Shown here piece by piece: positions 23,929-32,207 of a stretch of DNA of 64,000 nt; position 1 is the first letter of the stretch, and every line of letters begins with the position of its first letter. Under the pieces are notes generated by a model. That model was given only the letters and a program-made list of their open reading frames with translations. It did no database searches and had not been told where the DNA came from. A program made the translations under genes and the position numbers. This DNA comes from DSUN01 sp035527715. GTDB taxonomy: Bacteria; Planctomycetota; PUPC01; DSUN01. The stretch spans positions 50,389-114,388 of the forward strand of contig DATKZY010000187.1 of NCBI GenBank assembly GCA_035527715.1. Reading direction: 5' to 3'.

Positions 23929-25127
23929 TGCCTACTCCGCGATCCGCAACCCGCGACCCGCAGTCCCGGTCAGGCCCTCTCCGTGTCCTCGTCCTCGCCG
24001 GTATCTTCCCCTACGAGGGGAACGAGACGTTCGGCCTGTCCACCTGTCGCCGCACCATCGAGCTGGCGCGGCTGTGCGACGTCAAGGTGCTGGCGCCGAC
24101 GTGGCGGCGGGGCCTCCCGGCCAGGGAGGCGTTGGCCGGCGTGGACGTGCTCCGCCCGCGGTGGCGCCGCGTGCCGAAGCTGGGCGTGCTTGTGGACGGC
24201 TTTCGCTACGCGGCGCGCGCGGCCAGGGCGATTGACGCCATCCGGCCCCCCTTCGACTTCGACCTGATAGATGCCCACTGGCTCTACCCCGACGCCTTCG
24301 CCGCCGTGCGCCTCGGGCGGCGGTTCGGCAGGCCGGTCGTGGTCACAGGCCGCGGCAGCGATGTGGACGAGTTTCTCGTCCGCTGGCCCGTGCGATACTT
24401 CGCCCGTGCGGCGCTTCGCGGGGCGGCCCAGATCGTTGCCCTCACGCGCCACCACGAGCAGAAGATGATCGAGGCCGGCGCCCCGGCCGGGCGAATCGCC
24501 GTGATCGCCAACGGCGTGGACACGGCGCTCTTCCGCCCGGGCGACCGCGGGGAGGCGCGGCGGGCGTTGGGCCTGCCGCCCGACGGTTTCGTGCTGTTCT
24601 CCGCCGGCGCACTCGTCGAGGACAAGGGCCACCACCACCTCATCCGGGGGCTTTCGCTCCTCGGCAGCGAGGCCCAGGCGAGCCTCTACATCGCTGGGCC
24701 AGGCTCGTACCGGGAGACGCTCCTGCGGCTCATCGAGTCGCTGAGCCTTCGGGACAGGGTCGCCCTCCTCGGGCGCGTCGAGCAGCGGCAGATGCCGCTC
24801 TGGTATCAGGCGGCGGACTTCTTCTGCTTCGGGAGCTATCACGAGGGCTGCCCAAACGTGGTTCTGGAGGCTGTCGCGTGCGGCACCCCGGTTGTCTCGA
24901 CCAACGTCGGTGGCATCCCCGACCTCGTCGAGGAGGGGCGCTCGGGCATTCTCTTCAAGCCGCGCTCCGACGAGGCATTCGCCTCCGCCCTTCGCACGGC
25001 GCTGGAGCGGCCCTGGGACCGGGCCGCGATTGCCGCCCTGGGCGCCCGACGCTCCTGGGCACACGTCGCCGCCGAATACCTGGCCCTCTTCGAGCGGCTC
25101 TTGGCAGGCAAGCATGGAGCAGTCTGA
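23928..25127 (+). CDS. GT4 glycosyltransferase
   Basis: 399 residues, GT-B fold. 'LRVLVLAGIFPYEGNETFGL' begins the N-terminal domain and 'GSYHEGCPNVVLEAVACGTPVVSTNVGGIPDLV' contains the E-x7-E signature. Residues 2-14 (PTPRSATRDPQSR) are encoded by five heptamer repeats at 23935-23969. TTG 23925 and ATG 23928 are adjacent; ATG 23928 is chosen because it overlaps the previous stop codon (TGATG). A cytosolic enzyme of glycan assembly is likely. Confidence 0.9.
   Translation: MPTPRSATRDPQSRSGPLRVLVLAGIFPYEGNETFGLSTCRRTIELARLCDVKVLAPTWRRGLPAREALAGVDVLRPRWRRVPKLGVLVDGFRYAARAARAIDAIRPPFDFDLIDAHWLYPDAFAAVRLGRRFGRPVVVTGRGSDVDEFLVRWPVRYFARAALRGAAQIVALTRHHEQKMIEAGAPAGRIAVIANGVDTALFRPGDRGEARRALGLPPDGFVLFSAGALVEDKGHHHLIRGLSLLGSEAQASLYIAGPGSYRETLLRLIESLSLRDRVALLGRVEQRQMPLWYQAADFFCFGSYHEGCPNVVLEAVACGTPVVSTNVGGIPDLVEEGRSGILFKPRSDEAFASALRTALERPWDRAAIAALGARRSWAHVAAEYLALFERLLAGKHGAV
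23935..23969. repeat. heptamer tract at a gene start (CTCCGCG/ATCCGCA/ACCCGCG)
   Basis: Five imperfect 7-nt units (CTCCGCG, ATCCGCA, ACCCGCG, ACCCGCA, GTCCCGG) start 7 nt after the ATG at 23928 and encode the N-terminus of the GT4 protein. Confidence 0.9.
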
Positions 25128-26220
25128 AATCGGAAATCGAAGAACCCTGCTTCTCCTCACAGTGGATACCGAGTCGAGCATGGCCGGCGTGCGCCCGCTG
25201 CCGCCCGAGGCGATGGTGTGGGGGTCACCTCTTCATTTCGCACATGGCGGCTATGTGCCAAATGAAGATGTGACCCCTGGCGGCACCTGGGGCATCGAGC
25301 GGCTGATGGACTGCTTCGACGCCCGCGGCCTCAAGGCCACGTTCTTCGTGAGCACGCTGGAGGAACTCCACCACGGTGAGGAGCACGTGAAACGCATTTG
25401 CTCGGCCGTTCTGGACCGCGGCCACGACGCGCAGCTCCACCTCCACCCCAACTGGTGGAAGGGCGATTTCGCCCGCAAACGGCTCACCGACTACTCGCTC
25501 GAGGAGCAGACCGAGCTCGTGCGTCTCGCCAAGGAGGCATATCGCCGCGCGTGCGGCTCGGAGCCCGTAGCGCATCGCGCCGGCGGGCTGCTCGTGAATG
25601 CCGACACGTTCCGCGCCCTGGCGGCGAATGGGATTCCGATGGATTCCTCGGTCGCCATCGGCCACATCCCCTATGAGCTTGGCGAAGGGGTGACGCCGCC
25701 CAACGTGCCCCGACGGCTCGGCTCCGTCATCGAGGTGCCCGTCACTACCTTTGCCCAGATGCGCCTCGGCCCCTGGGCGCCGCGGCGCCACTTCGACCTG
25801 AATGCCGATTCCCTCTCGGAGCTGAAGCTCGTGGTGGACCGCGCCGTGCAGCAAGGCGCGGCGGCGGCGTGCCTGCTGATGCACAGTTTCTCGCTCATTG
25901 CTCGGAACCGCGAGGGGACGGAGTTCAGGCCCGCCGAAGCCGAGTGCCGCAAACTCGAGCGATTCCTCGACTATATTGCCACGCGTGGGGATGTGGAGGT
26001 CGTGACCGTTCGCGAGGTGGCCCGCCGCATCGAGGGCGAGCCCGCGCTGCTCGCGGGGCCGGACCTCGAGGCGACCGCAGGCGTCTTCCGCACGTGGCGG
26101 CGGAGCTGCGAACGCTTCGGCGCGGGCTGGAAGAGCAAGGCATTCGCGCTGGGCCTCCCCCTCGGGCTGGCGGCCCTTGCGGCGCTGGTGATAGGAGCCA
26201 TCTGGTGGCTGACGTCCTGA
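25114..26220 (+). CDS. Polysaccharide deacetylase family protein with palindrome insertion
   Basis: 368 residues. 'LLLLTVDTESSM' carries the first acidic metal ligand, 'KATFFVSTLEEL' and 'HDAQLHLHPNWW' (H-x-H) follow. The block where relatives read a short 'VWG-x-G-x-WGIERLMD' is split by the 57-bp palindrome at 25221-25277. A C-terminal hydrophobic helix (ALGLPLGLAALAALVIGAIWW) suggests a membrane anchor. Start ATG 25114 overlaps the upstream gene by 14 nt, and two GAAATCG repeats follow it. Confidence 0.8.
   Translation: MEQSEIGNRRTLLLLTVDTESSMAGVRPLPPEAMVWGSPLHFAHGGYVPNEDVTPGGTWGIERLMDCFDARGLKATFFVSTLEELHHGEEHVKRICSAVLDRGHDAQLHLHPNWWKGDFARKRLTDYSLEEQTELVRLAKEAYRRACGSEPVAHRAGGLLVNADTFRALAANGIPMDSSVAIGHIPYELGEGVTPPNVPRRLGSVIEVPVTTFAQMRLGPWAPRRHFDLNADSLSELKLVVDRAVQQGAAAACLLMHSFSLIARNREGTEFRPAEAECRKLERFLDYIATRGDVEVVTVREVARRIEGEPALLAGPDLEATAGVFRTWRRSCERFGAGWKSKAFALGLPLGLAALAALVIGAIWWLTS
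25126..25139. repeat. two GAAATCG heptamers at a gene start
   Basis: Two perfect GAAATCG units lie 9 nt inside the deacetylase gene and overlap the stop codon of the upstream glycosyltransferase. Confidence 0.7.
25221..25277. repeat. in-frame coding palindrome, copy C (inverted orientation)
   Basis: 57 bp; arms GGGGTCACCTCTTCATTT and AAATGAAGATGTGACCCC differ by one base, with an inner stem GCACAT/ATGTGC. The loop-proximal asymmetry (CATTTCGCA on the left, TGCCAAATG on the right) shows that this copy is inverted relative to A, B and D. It is still read in frame as GSPLHFAHGGYVPNEDVTP. Confidence 0.95.
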
Positions 26221-27284
26221 AGCTCGCCGCGCGGCAGGCCGTGGCGTTCCTGGCGGTGCGCTCGCGGCTGTGGCCCGTCGTGCCGAAGGGCCGCGCCCTC
26301 GTGCTTCGCTACCACCGGGTCGCCCGTGCCGGCGCGCCGCCCGTGCCGCTCGCGGTGCCTGCGGCGGAGTTCGAGGCCCAGTTGCGCTTTCTCGCCGCGC
26401 GCGCTCACGCGATGACCGCGGGCGAGATCGCCGCCGCAGCGGCCGGCGGCCAGCCCTTGCCCCCCAACGCCGTCGCTATCACCTTCGACGACGGCTACGA
26501 GGACAACTGCTCGCAGGCCCTCCCGCTCCTCCAGCGCTACGGCCTGCGAGCCACCTTCTTCGTCACCGCAGGCTGGATCGGCACCGAGAACGTCCTGTGG
26601 TGGGACCGGCTCCACGACTACATCCGCCAGGCGGCGGCGCTGGCCGCGCGGCCCATAGACTACCAGGACCTCCCGAAGCCGCTGGTCGCCGCACTGGCGG
26701 CCGCGGACCTCCGCACCGGCGCCGGCGCCGCGCGGCTCGAGCGCGACCTCGCCGCGGCGCTCGGCGGCCTGGCCCTCACGCCCGAGGAGACCGATCTCCT
26801 CGTCGAGCGCGTCGCCTCCGCGCTGGGGTCCGACGTGGCCGACCCCGAGCCCTACCGCCCCATGACCTGGGACCAGGTGCGCGAACTGCACCAGGCGGGC
26901 ATGGAGATCGGCTCGCACACCATGTCGCATGGCCGCCTGGTCCACGTGCCTGCCGAGCGCGCCTACGAGGAGCTGGAACGGTCAAAGCAGGCTATCGAGC
27001 GGGAGTTGGGTGCCCCCGTCTCGCTCCTCGCCTATCCTGCCGGGAGCCACAACCAGGACGTCGTGGACCTCGCGGTGGAGACGGGCTACGAGGCCGCCTT
27101 CACGACGGCCAGCGGCCCCGTGGCCCCGGGCGACGACCTGTTCCGCCTCCGCCGCATCGGCGTCTGGGCGGGCGGCTATCGTGGGGCGCTCAACAGCTTT
27201 TCTGATTCCGTCTTTGGCCTCCAGCTCGGACGCTTGGCGCGTCAGCCAAGCGGAAATCGGAAACCGGAAACCGGCAATGCCTAG
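26205..27284 (+). CDS. Polysaccharide deacetylase
   Basis: 359 residues of the NodB-like CE4 type with a large insertion typical of the longer group: 'VAITFDDGYEDNCSQALPLL' (catalytic DD), 'GLRATFFVTAGWI', 'MTWDQVRELHQAGMEIGSHT', H-x3-H in 'SHTMSH' and 'LLAYPAGSHNQDVVDLAVETGY'. Start GTG 26205 has GGAG 8 nt upstream and overlaps the previous gene by 16 nt. Its C-terminal 'GNRKPETGNA' is encoded by a heptamer tract that also contains the next gene's start codon. Confidence 0.87.
   Translation: MADVLKLAARQAVAFLAVRSRLWPVVPKGRALVLRYHRVARAGAPPVPLAVPAAEFEAQLRFLAARAHAMTAGEIAAAAAGGQPLPPNAVAITFDDGYEDNCSQALPLLQRYGLRATFFVTAGWIGTENVLWWDRLHDYIRQAAALAARPIDYQDLPKPLVAALAAADLRTGAGAARLERDLAAALGGLALTPEETDLLVERVASALGSDVADPEPYRPMTWDQVRELHQAGMEIGSHTMSHGRLVHVPAERAYEELERSKQAIERELGAPVSLLAYPAGSHNQDVVDLAVETGYEAAFTTASGPVAPGDDLFRLRRIGVWAGGYRGALNSFSDSVFGLQLGRLARQPSGNRKPETGNA
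27252..27279. repeat. heptamer tract containing a stop/start junction
   Basis: Units GGAAATC, GGAAACC, GGAAACC, GGCAATG span the end of the deacetylase gene. The ATG of the last unit (27277-27279) is the start codon of the next glycosyltransferase. Confidence 0.88.
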
Positions 27285-28260
27285 GGTCAGCGTGGTGATC
27301 CCAGCGTTCAACGCCGAGCGGTATCTCCGCGAGACGCTGGAGTCGGTGCTGGCCCAGACGTACCGGGACTTCGAGGTGGTGGTGGTGGACGATGGGTCGT
27401 CGGACGGCACGGCGGAGCTGGCAGCCAGCTTTGGCGAGCCCGTGCGGTGCATCCGCCAGGCCAACGCCGGGCCGTCCGCCGCCCGCAACCGCGGCATTCG
27501 CGAGGCCCGGGGCGAGCTGATCGCCTTCGTGGATTCCGACGACCTGTGGCTGCCCGAGAAGCTGGCCGAGCAGGTGCCGCTCTTCGATGGTGGCACAGGC
27601 TTCCAGCCTGTGGGCCTCGTCTACTGCCACGCAGAGCGGGTGGACGCCGAGGGGCGGCCGCTGCCCACGGCGCAGGCGCCGAAGCCGGTCGGCCGGGTTC
27701 CCGGGGACTTCCTTTTCCGCAACCACTGCCCGACCTCGGCCGCAGTGATCCGCCGCGAGTGCTTCGAGCGGTGCGGCTACCTCCCCGAGGACATGATTTG
27801 GGCGGAGGACTGGCATCTGTGGCTGCGGATCGCCCGCCGCTACGAGTTCGCCGCCGTTCCGCGCGTCCTCGTGCGGCACCGCGTCCACTCGGGCGCGCTC
27901 ACGAAGCACATTGAGAAGGCGTATCTGGGCGCACGCCGCGTGCTCGAGACGGCGCTGGAGCCGGGCGACCCGCCGGAGTTGCGCGCCGCGCGGCGAAGCG
28001 GCCTCCACCGCCTCGACCGCAACCAGGCCCTCAACCTGCTGGCTTTGGGCGAGACGCGCGCGGCCCGCCGCTGCTTCCGCCGGGCCATCGGCAACGGGCC
28101 GGGCGACCCGCACGTCTGGGCCGGCTGCGCCCTGAGCCTTCTCCCCGCGGCTCTGCGGAGGCCCCTGATGCGCGCGTGGAAGCGCCGCGTGCCCTGGGTG
28201 CCCTGGGGCCCCGACGGACGGGCCGAGGCCCGAAGGTGGATGGACAGTGCAGGCGATTAA
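27277..28260 (+). CDS. GT2 glycosyltransferase
   Basis: 327 residues, GT-A fold: 'VSVVIPAFNAERYLRETL', 'VVVDDGSSDGTA', the DxD-like 'FVDSDDLWLPEKL' and 'WAEDWHLWLRIARRYEF'. In the middle, a 21-bp palindrome (27592-27612) encodes GTGFQPV between 'LFDG' and 'GLVYCHAE', where relatives have a short loop. Overlap with the deacetylase is 8 nt. A cytosolic transferase adding a sugar to the repeat unit is likely. Confidence 0.9.
   Translation: MPRVSVVIPAFNAERYLRETLESVLAQTYRDFEVVVVDDGSSDGTAELAASFGEPVRCIRQANAGPSAARNRGIREARGELIAFVDSDDLWLPEKLAEQVPLFDGGTGFQPVGLVYCHAERVDAEGRPLPTAQAPKPVGRVPGDFLFRNHCPTSAAVIRRECFERCGYLPEDMIWAEDWHLWLRIARRYEFAAVPRVLVRHRVHSGALTKHIEKAYLGARRVLETALEPGDPPELRAARRSGLHRLDRNQALNLLALGETRAARRCFRRAIGNGPGDPHVWAGCALSLLPAALRRPLMRAWKRRVPWVPWGPDGRAEARRWMDSAGD
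27592..27612. repeat. GGCACAGGC/GCCTGTG family palindrome, single in-frame unit
   Basis: CACAGGCT and AGCCTGTG pair around TCC. It is translated as GTGFQPV inside the GT2 protein at 27277. Confidence 0.85.
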
Positions 28261-29209
28261 GGACCTGGTCAAGAACACCTATGGTGGGGCGCTCTGGCAT
28301 ACGGGCGCCCTGGCAGCTTGGCTGCGCCTGCGCCCCGGCCGCCGCTGGCCGTGGATCCTCAACTACCACCACATCGCCCCCGCGGCGTTCGAGGACCACT
28401 TGCGCTGTCTCGTGCGCCGCTACCGCATCGTCCCCCTCGACGCCTGCATGGCGACGCTGAGCAGCGGCGAGCCGCTCCCAGACAATGCCGTGGCCATCAC
28501 GTTCGACGACGGCTATCAACAGGTCTACAACGAGCTGTTTCCCCTGCTGGCCAGGTACGAGGCGCCCGCCACAGTCTTCGTGCCCACGACGCCCGTGGAC
28601 ACAGGGCAGCCGCTCTGGTTCAACCGCGTGAAGACCCTCGTCCGCACGACGACGGAGACCTCCTTACGCCTCGGCGACAAGGAGTTTCCCCTTGGGGGCG
28701 ACCGCGAGGCGGCCTATGTGGCCGTGATGCGGCACCTCAATGCCCAAGGCATCTGCGCCCGCGACGCGATGCTGGCCGACTTGCTCGAAGGCGTGGACCT
28801 GCCGCCGGACAGGATGCTCCGCTACCAGCCCCTCACGTGGGACCAGATGCGGGCGATGCAGGGGCTGGTGACGATGGGCGGCCACACGCGGACGCATCCC
28901 TGGCTGAGCCGGCTGTCGCGCGCCGAGGCGGAGGATGAAATCCTGGGCTCGAAGGCGCGCCTCGAGGAGATGCTCGGCGCCCCCGTGCGCCATTTCGCCT
29001 ACCCATTCGGCTCGCCCGACTCGTTCACGGACGAGACGGTGGAGGTCCTCAAGGCGGGCGGGTTCGTGAGCGCGGCGACGACGTGCCGCGGCCCGTGCAG
29101 GCCCGGCGTGTCGCCCTTCGCGCTGCCGCGCATCCTCTTCGATGGCAGTGTCGGAGGCAAGGTCGTCGCCGCCCGCCTCAGCGGCCTGTGGCTCTTCCTC
29201 TCCACGTGA
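28247..29209 (+). CDS. Polysaccharide deacetylase
   Basis: 320 residues. 'WILNYHHIAPAAFEDHL' opens the fold, 'VAITFDDGYQQVYNELFPLL' has the DD pair, 'VTMGGHTRTHPWLSRLS' the H-x3-H and 'HFAYPFGSPDSFTDETVEVLKAGGF' the later conserved block. Start GTG 28247 overlaps the preceding gene by 14 nt. It is most similar within the window to the protein at 26205. It is the last gene before a short gap with a promoter-like -10 element. Confidence 0.87.
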   Translation: MQAIKDLVKNTYGGALWHTGALAAWLRLRPGRRWPWILNYHHIAPAAFEDHLRCLVRRYRIVPLDACMATLSSGEPLPDNAVAITFDDGYQQVYNELFPLLARYEAPATVFVPTTPVDTGQPLWFNRVKTLVRTTTETSLRLGDKEFPLGGDREAAYVAVMRHLNAQGICARDAMLADLLEGVDLPPDRMLRYQPLTWDQMRAMQGLVTMGGHTRTHPWLSRLSRAEAEDEILGSKARLEEMLGAPVRHFAYPFGSPDSFTDETVEVLKAGGFVSAATTCRGPCRPGVSPFALPRILFDGSVGGKVVAARLSGLWLFLST

Positions 29210-29228
29210 GGCAGGGGGCCGAAACAAA

Positions 29229-29237
29229 TGGTACAAT
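29229..29237 (+). promoter_or_regulatory. extended -10 element (TGGTACAAT)
   Basis: TGG immediately before TACAAT (29232-29237) matches the extended -10 seen at 507-515 and 9890-9898. No convincing -35 hexamer is visible. It lies 38 nt before the methyltransferase start at 29275. Confidence 0.4.
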
Positions 29238-29274
29238 ACTCCAGTGAGGGAGTCCTGGCCTGGGAAGCGACCGG

Positions 29275-30162
29275 ATGAACCAGAAAGCGGCGGTTGTCGA
29301 GCACTTCGACCGGTTCGCAGCGGACGATCGTTGGTCGAGTCTCTACGACGAGATCCGGGATCCGTTGGCGGCCCACAGCTTCCTGATGCGCAAGCGGCGG
29401 GTCGAAGAGCTGTCCGAGCCGCTCGTGGGGCAGGGCTCGAAGGTGCTCGACGTCGGCTGCGGCACGGGCCTCAGCGCGCCCTTCTACATCGAGAAGGGCT
29501 GCCGCTACCAGGGCGTGGACATCGCGGCGAAGATGATCGAGCAGGCGCGGACCAAGGTATGTGGGCGGGGGCTCTGTCCCCCGAGAGAAGCAGGAGAAGA
29601 AGCGGGGCGCGGAGGCCCCGCCCACAACGGTACAGCCGTCTTCGCCATCGGCGACGTCGAGGCCGGCCTCGCCTTTCCCGACGGGCATTTCGACCTCGTC
29701 ATCGGCCTCGGCCTGCTCGAGTACCTGGACCGGCTGGACGCGGCGCTCGACGAGATGGTGCGGGTGACACGGCCGGGCGGGAGTCTGATCCTCACGGTGC
29801 CGAATCGCAATTGTGTGAATTACTTCGCCACCCGCGCCCTCGGGCCAGTCGTGTCGAGCGCCTGGTGGCTCGTCAAGCGTCTGCTGCGGCGGCCCATCGA
29901 GAAGCACGGCGTCTATCATCGGCGGTTCACGGCGGCCCGATTCGCGCAGTGGCTCGCCGACCGCGGCTGCGCGAAGACCGGCCAGGCGTATTACAACCTG
30001 GAGGCGCTCTTCTACCCGCTCCACCGCATTTGCCCCAGGCTGGCCTACGCCCTCAAGCGCCGCGTCGAGCGCCGCCACGAGGGCTGGATGCACGTCCTTG
30101 CCACTGGCTACATCCTTCGCTGCCAGAAGGGTGGGGGAGAGGAGGGGGGCGCCGGTGCCTGA
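29275..30162 (+). CDS. Class I SAM methyltransferase interrupted in frame by a cruciform repeat
   Basis: 295 residues. 'SKVLDVGCGTGLSAPFYIEKGCRYQGVDIAAKMIEQA' holds motif I and the acidic loop; 'FAIGDVEAGLAFPDGHFDLVIGLGLLEYL' is the motif II region. Between them, residues about 97-118 (CGRGLCPPREAGEEAGRG and so on) are encoded by a 67-bp palindromic element at 29560-29626 that no relative would be expected to have at this conserved site. The reading frame is maintained. The C-terminal half 'NYFATRALGPVVSSAWW' suggests a lipid-linked or membrane-associated substrate. Confidence 0.85.
   Translation: MNQKAAVVEHFDRFAADDRWSSLYDEIRDPLAAHSFLMRKRRVEELSEPLVGQGSKVLDVGCGTGLSAPFYIEKGCRYQGVDIAAKMIEQARTKVCGRGLCPPREAGEEAGRGGPAHNGTAVFAIGDVEAGLAFPDGHFDLVIGLGLLEYLDRLDAALDEMVRVTRPGGSLILTVPNRNCVNYFATRALGPVVSSAWWLVKRLLRRPIEKHGVYHRRFTAARFAQWLADRGCAKTGQAYYNLEALFYPLHRICPRLAYALKRRVERRHEGWMHVLATGYILRCQKGGGEEGGAGA
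29560..29626. repeat. 67-bp cruciform-type repeat inside a methyltransferase gene
   Basis: Outer arms TGTGGGCGGGG (29560-29570) and CCCCGCCCACA (29616-29626) enclose two inner hairpins: GGGGG..CCCCC and GGGGC..GCCCC. The whole element is translated without a stop. Confidence 0.85.
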
Positions 30163-31222
30163 CGAGCGCCAGCTCGGGCTGGAGACAGAGCAGCGGCACA
30201 GCCTCCTCGGCAAGGTGCGCCGCGGGCTCGGGATGTGGTGGCGGGGCGAGGCATCGCTCCGCCGCGTCGTCAACGCCGGGCTGTGCAATCTCTCGCTCCG
30301 CTGGCGCCTCGGGCGCGTGCTCGGCAGGCCCTACTTCCTGATGATCGAGCCGACCAACGCCTGCAACCTCCGCTGCCCGCTGTGCCCCACGGGGCGAGGC
30401 ACCCTCGGCCGCGAGACCGCGTTCCTGCCGCTCGACCTGTTCCGCCGGTGCATCGCCGAGCTGGGCCGCTGCCTCATCGAGGTCAACGTGTCCAACTACG
30501 GCGAGCCGATGATGCACAAGGACCTGCCCGCGATGATCGCCTGCGCGAAGGGGGCCGGCGCCCGCGTGTCCATCGGCTCCAACGGACACTTCCTCAACGA
30601 CGGATCGGCGCGGCAGCTCATCGAGAGCGGCCTCGACCTCATTTACATCTCGTTCGACGGCCTCGACCAGGCGACGTATGAGAAGTACCGCGTCCGCGGC
30701 AGCTTCGGGAAGGTCGTCGCAGGCGTCAAGTCCCTCCTCGCGCAGCGGAAGGCCCTTGGCAGGACGAACCCCTTCGTCGAGCTTCAGTTCCTCGTGATGA
30801 AGCACAACGAGCAGCAGCTCGACGGCTTCCGCACGCTCGCCGACGAGTTGGGCGCCGACCGGCGGGTCATCAAGCCCGTGAGCTTCAACGTCGCCGACTG
30901 GGACGACCCGGCCACCCAGGCCGCCTTCGGCGAGTTCTGCCCCACCAACGAGCAGTTCCAGGTCTATCGGCGGGAGGGCGAGGCGTGGCGCTGGAAGCGG
31001 GCCGAGCTGGCCTTCTGCACGGCCCCGTGGCGCTCGCTCACGGTGCTGGCCGACGGCTCGATCGTGCCCTGCTGCCGCGACCCGCGCGGCCACTACACGA
31101 TGGGCAACGCGGCCGACGGCGTGCTGCGGGTGTGGAACAACGCGCGCTTCCGCGCCTTCCGCAAGGCCCTGGCGCGCCGGCGTGGCCAGATGCCCATCTG
31201 CAAGGTGTGCCCAGGCGAGTGA
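30155..31222 (+). CDS. Radical SAM/SPASM protein
   Basis: 355 residues. 'IEPTNACNLRCPLCPTGRG' carries the CxxxCxxC iron-sulfur motif for SAM cleavage. The C-terminal SPASM-like region has 'FCTAPWRSLTVLADGSIVPCCRDPRG' and 'PICKVCPGE', supplying auxiliary cluster cysteines. It is similar to radical SAM proteins in polysaccharide loci. GTG 30155 follows GAGGAGGGGGG and overlaps the previous stop by 8 nt. The substrate (sugar or peptide) is unknown. Confidence 0.87.
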   Translation: MPDERQLGLETEQRHSLLGKVRRGLGMWWRGEASLRRVVNAGLCNLSLRWRLGRVLGRPYFLMIEPTNACNLRCPLCPTGRGTLGRETAFLPLDLFRRCIAELGRCLIEVNVSNYGEPMMHKDLPAMIACAKGAGARVSIGSNGHFLNDGSARQLIESGLDLIYISFDGLDQATYEKYRVRGSFGKVVAGVKSLLAQRKALGRTNPFVELQFLVMKHNEQQLDGFRTLADELGADRRVIKPVSFNVADWDDPATQAAFGEFCPTNEQFQVYRREGEAWRWKRAELAFCTAPWRSLTVLADGSIVPCCRDPRGHYTMGNAADGVLRVWNNARFRAFRKALARRRGQMPICKVCPGE

Positions 31223-31230
31223 GGACCGCG

Positions 31231-32172
31231 ATGGCCGAGCCGCAGATGCCCTTCGTTTCGGTCGTCGTCGCGGCCTACAACTCGCGCGACACGATGGCCC
31301 GCTGTATCGAGGCCCTCCAGGGGCTCGACTACCCGAGCTTCGAGATCATCGTGGTGGACAACGCTTCGACCGACGGTACGCGGGACATTGCGGCGCGCTA
31401 TCCGGTCACGGTGCTCGACGAGTCGCGCCGCGGCTGGCCCGCCGCCCGCAACCGCGCCTGGCACTGGTCGAAGGCGCCCTTCGTGGCGAACATTGACGCC
31501 GATTGCTTCGCCGAGCCGTCGTGGCTGCGCGAGCTGGTCGCCGCCCTCCTGGCCGACCCTGGGGCCGGCTGCGCCGTCGGCCGCACGAAGGTCGAGCCGG
31601 GGAAGACCCTCGCCGAGCAGCACTATGCGGCGTGCGACCCGTTCAACATCGAGAAGTACGTGCAAGGCACGGCGCGGGCCTTCGGGCGGGCCTGCCCCTG
31701 GGGCGGGGGGAACAACTGCTTTCGCCGCGAGGTGCTCGAGGCCGTGGGCGGCTACGACGCCGAAACCTACACCTCGGGCGCCGACCGCGAGTTCCACCGC
31801 CGCTTCGAGGAGGCCACGGGCCTCCGCACCGTCTACGCCCCCAAGGCCGTCATCTGGCACGCCGCGCGCGGCTCCGTGCGCGAGCTGTTCCGCAACGCCG
31901 CGAAGTACGCCTCCGACGCCGTCCTCCACGCCCGGTTCGACCCCGGCGTGCGCGACCACCTGCGCGGCTTCGTCCGCCGCAACCTTGGCTTCATCGCCCG
32001 CAACGCCGCGGGCCTCGTGTGGCGGGCCGCGAAGTTCCTGATCGGGCGCGAGACGCGGCTGGGCGTATCACGCCCCTTCTTCTATAGCGTGCAGGAGTCG
32101 GGCTCGATCTGGGGCTATCTCAAGGGCCGGCGCCGCGTCAGGAGGATGCAGAGGAACCTCCCGCAGGTTTGA
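31231..32172 (+). CDS. GT2 glycosyltransferase ending in a palindrome
   Basis: 313 residues: 'VSVVVAAYNSRDTMARCIEAL', 'IVVDNASTDGT', 'NIDADCFAEPSWL' and 'TSGADREFHRRFEEA'. It resembles the rhamnosyl/galactosyl-type GT2 proteins. ATG 31231 has GAGGA 6-8 nt upstream. The last codons and stop lie inside a perfect 29-bp palindrome (32157-32185), so the palindrome supplies the TGA. Confidence 0.88.
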   Translation: MAEPQMPFVSVVVAAYNSRDTMARCIEALQGLDYPSFEIIVVDNASTDGTRDIAARYPVTVLDESRRGWPAARNRAWHWSKAPFVANIDADCFAEPSWLRELVAALLADPGAGCAVGRTKVEPGKTLAEQHYAACDPFNIEKYVQGTARAFGRACPWGGGNNCFRREVLEAVGGYDAETYTSGADREFHRRFEEATGLRTVYAPKAVIWHAARGSVRELFRNAAKYASDAVLHARFDPGVRDHLRGFVRRNLGFIARNAAGLVWRAAKFLIGRETRLGVSRPFFYSVQESGSIWGYLKGRRRVRRMQRNLPQV

Positions 32173-32185
32173 AACCTGCGGGAGG
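32157..32185. repeat. perfect 29-bp palindrome supplying a stop codon
   Basis: Arms CCTCCCGCAGGTTT and AAACCTGCGGGAGG around a single G. The TGA of the GT2 gene is at its centre. A sister copy is at 60261-60289. Confidence 0.9.
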
Positions 32186-32207
32186 CTGAGACAAGGGGTG
32201 AGCCAAC

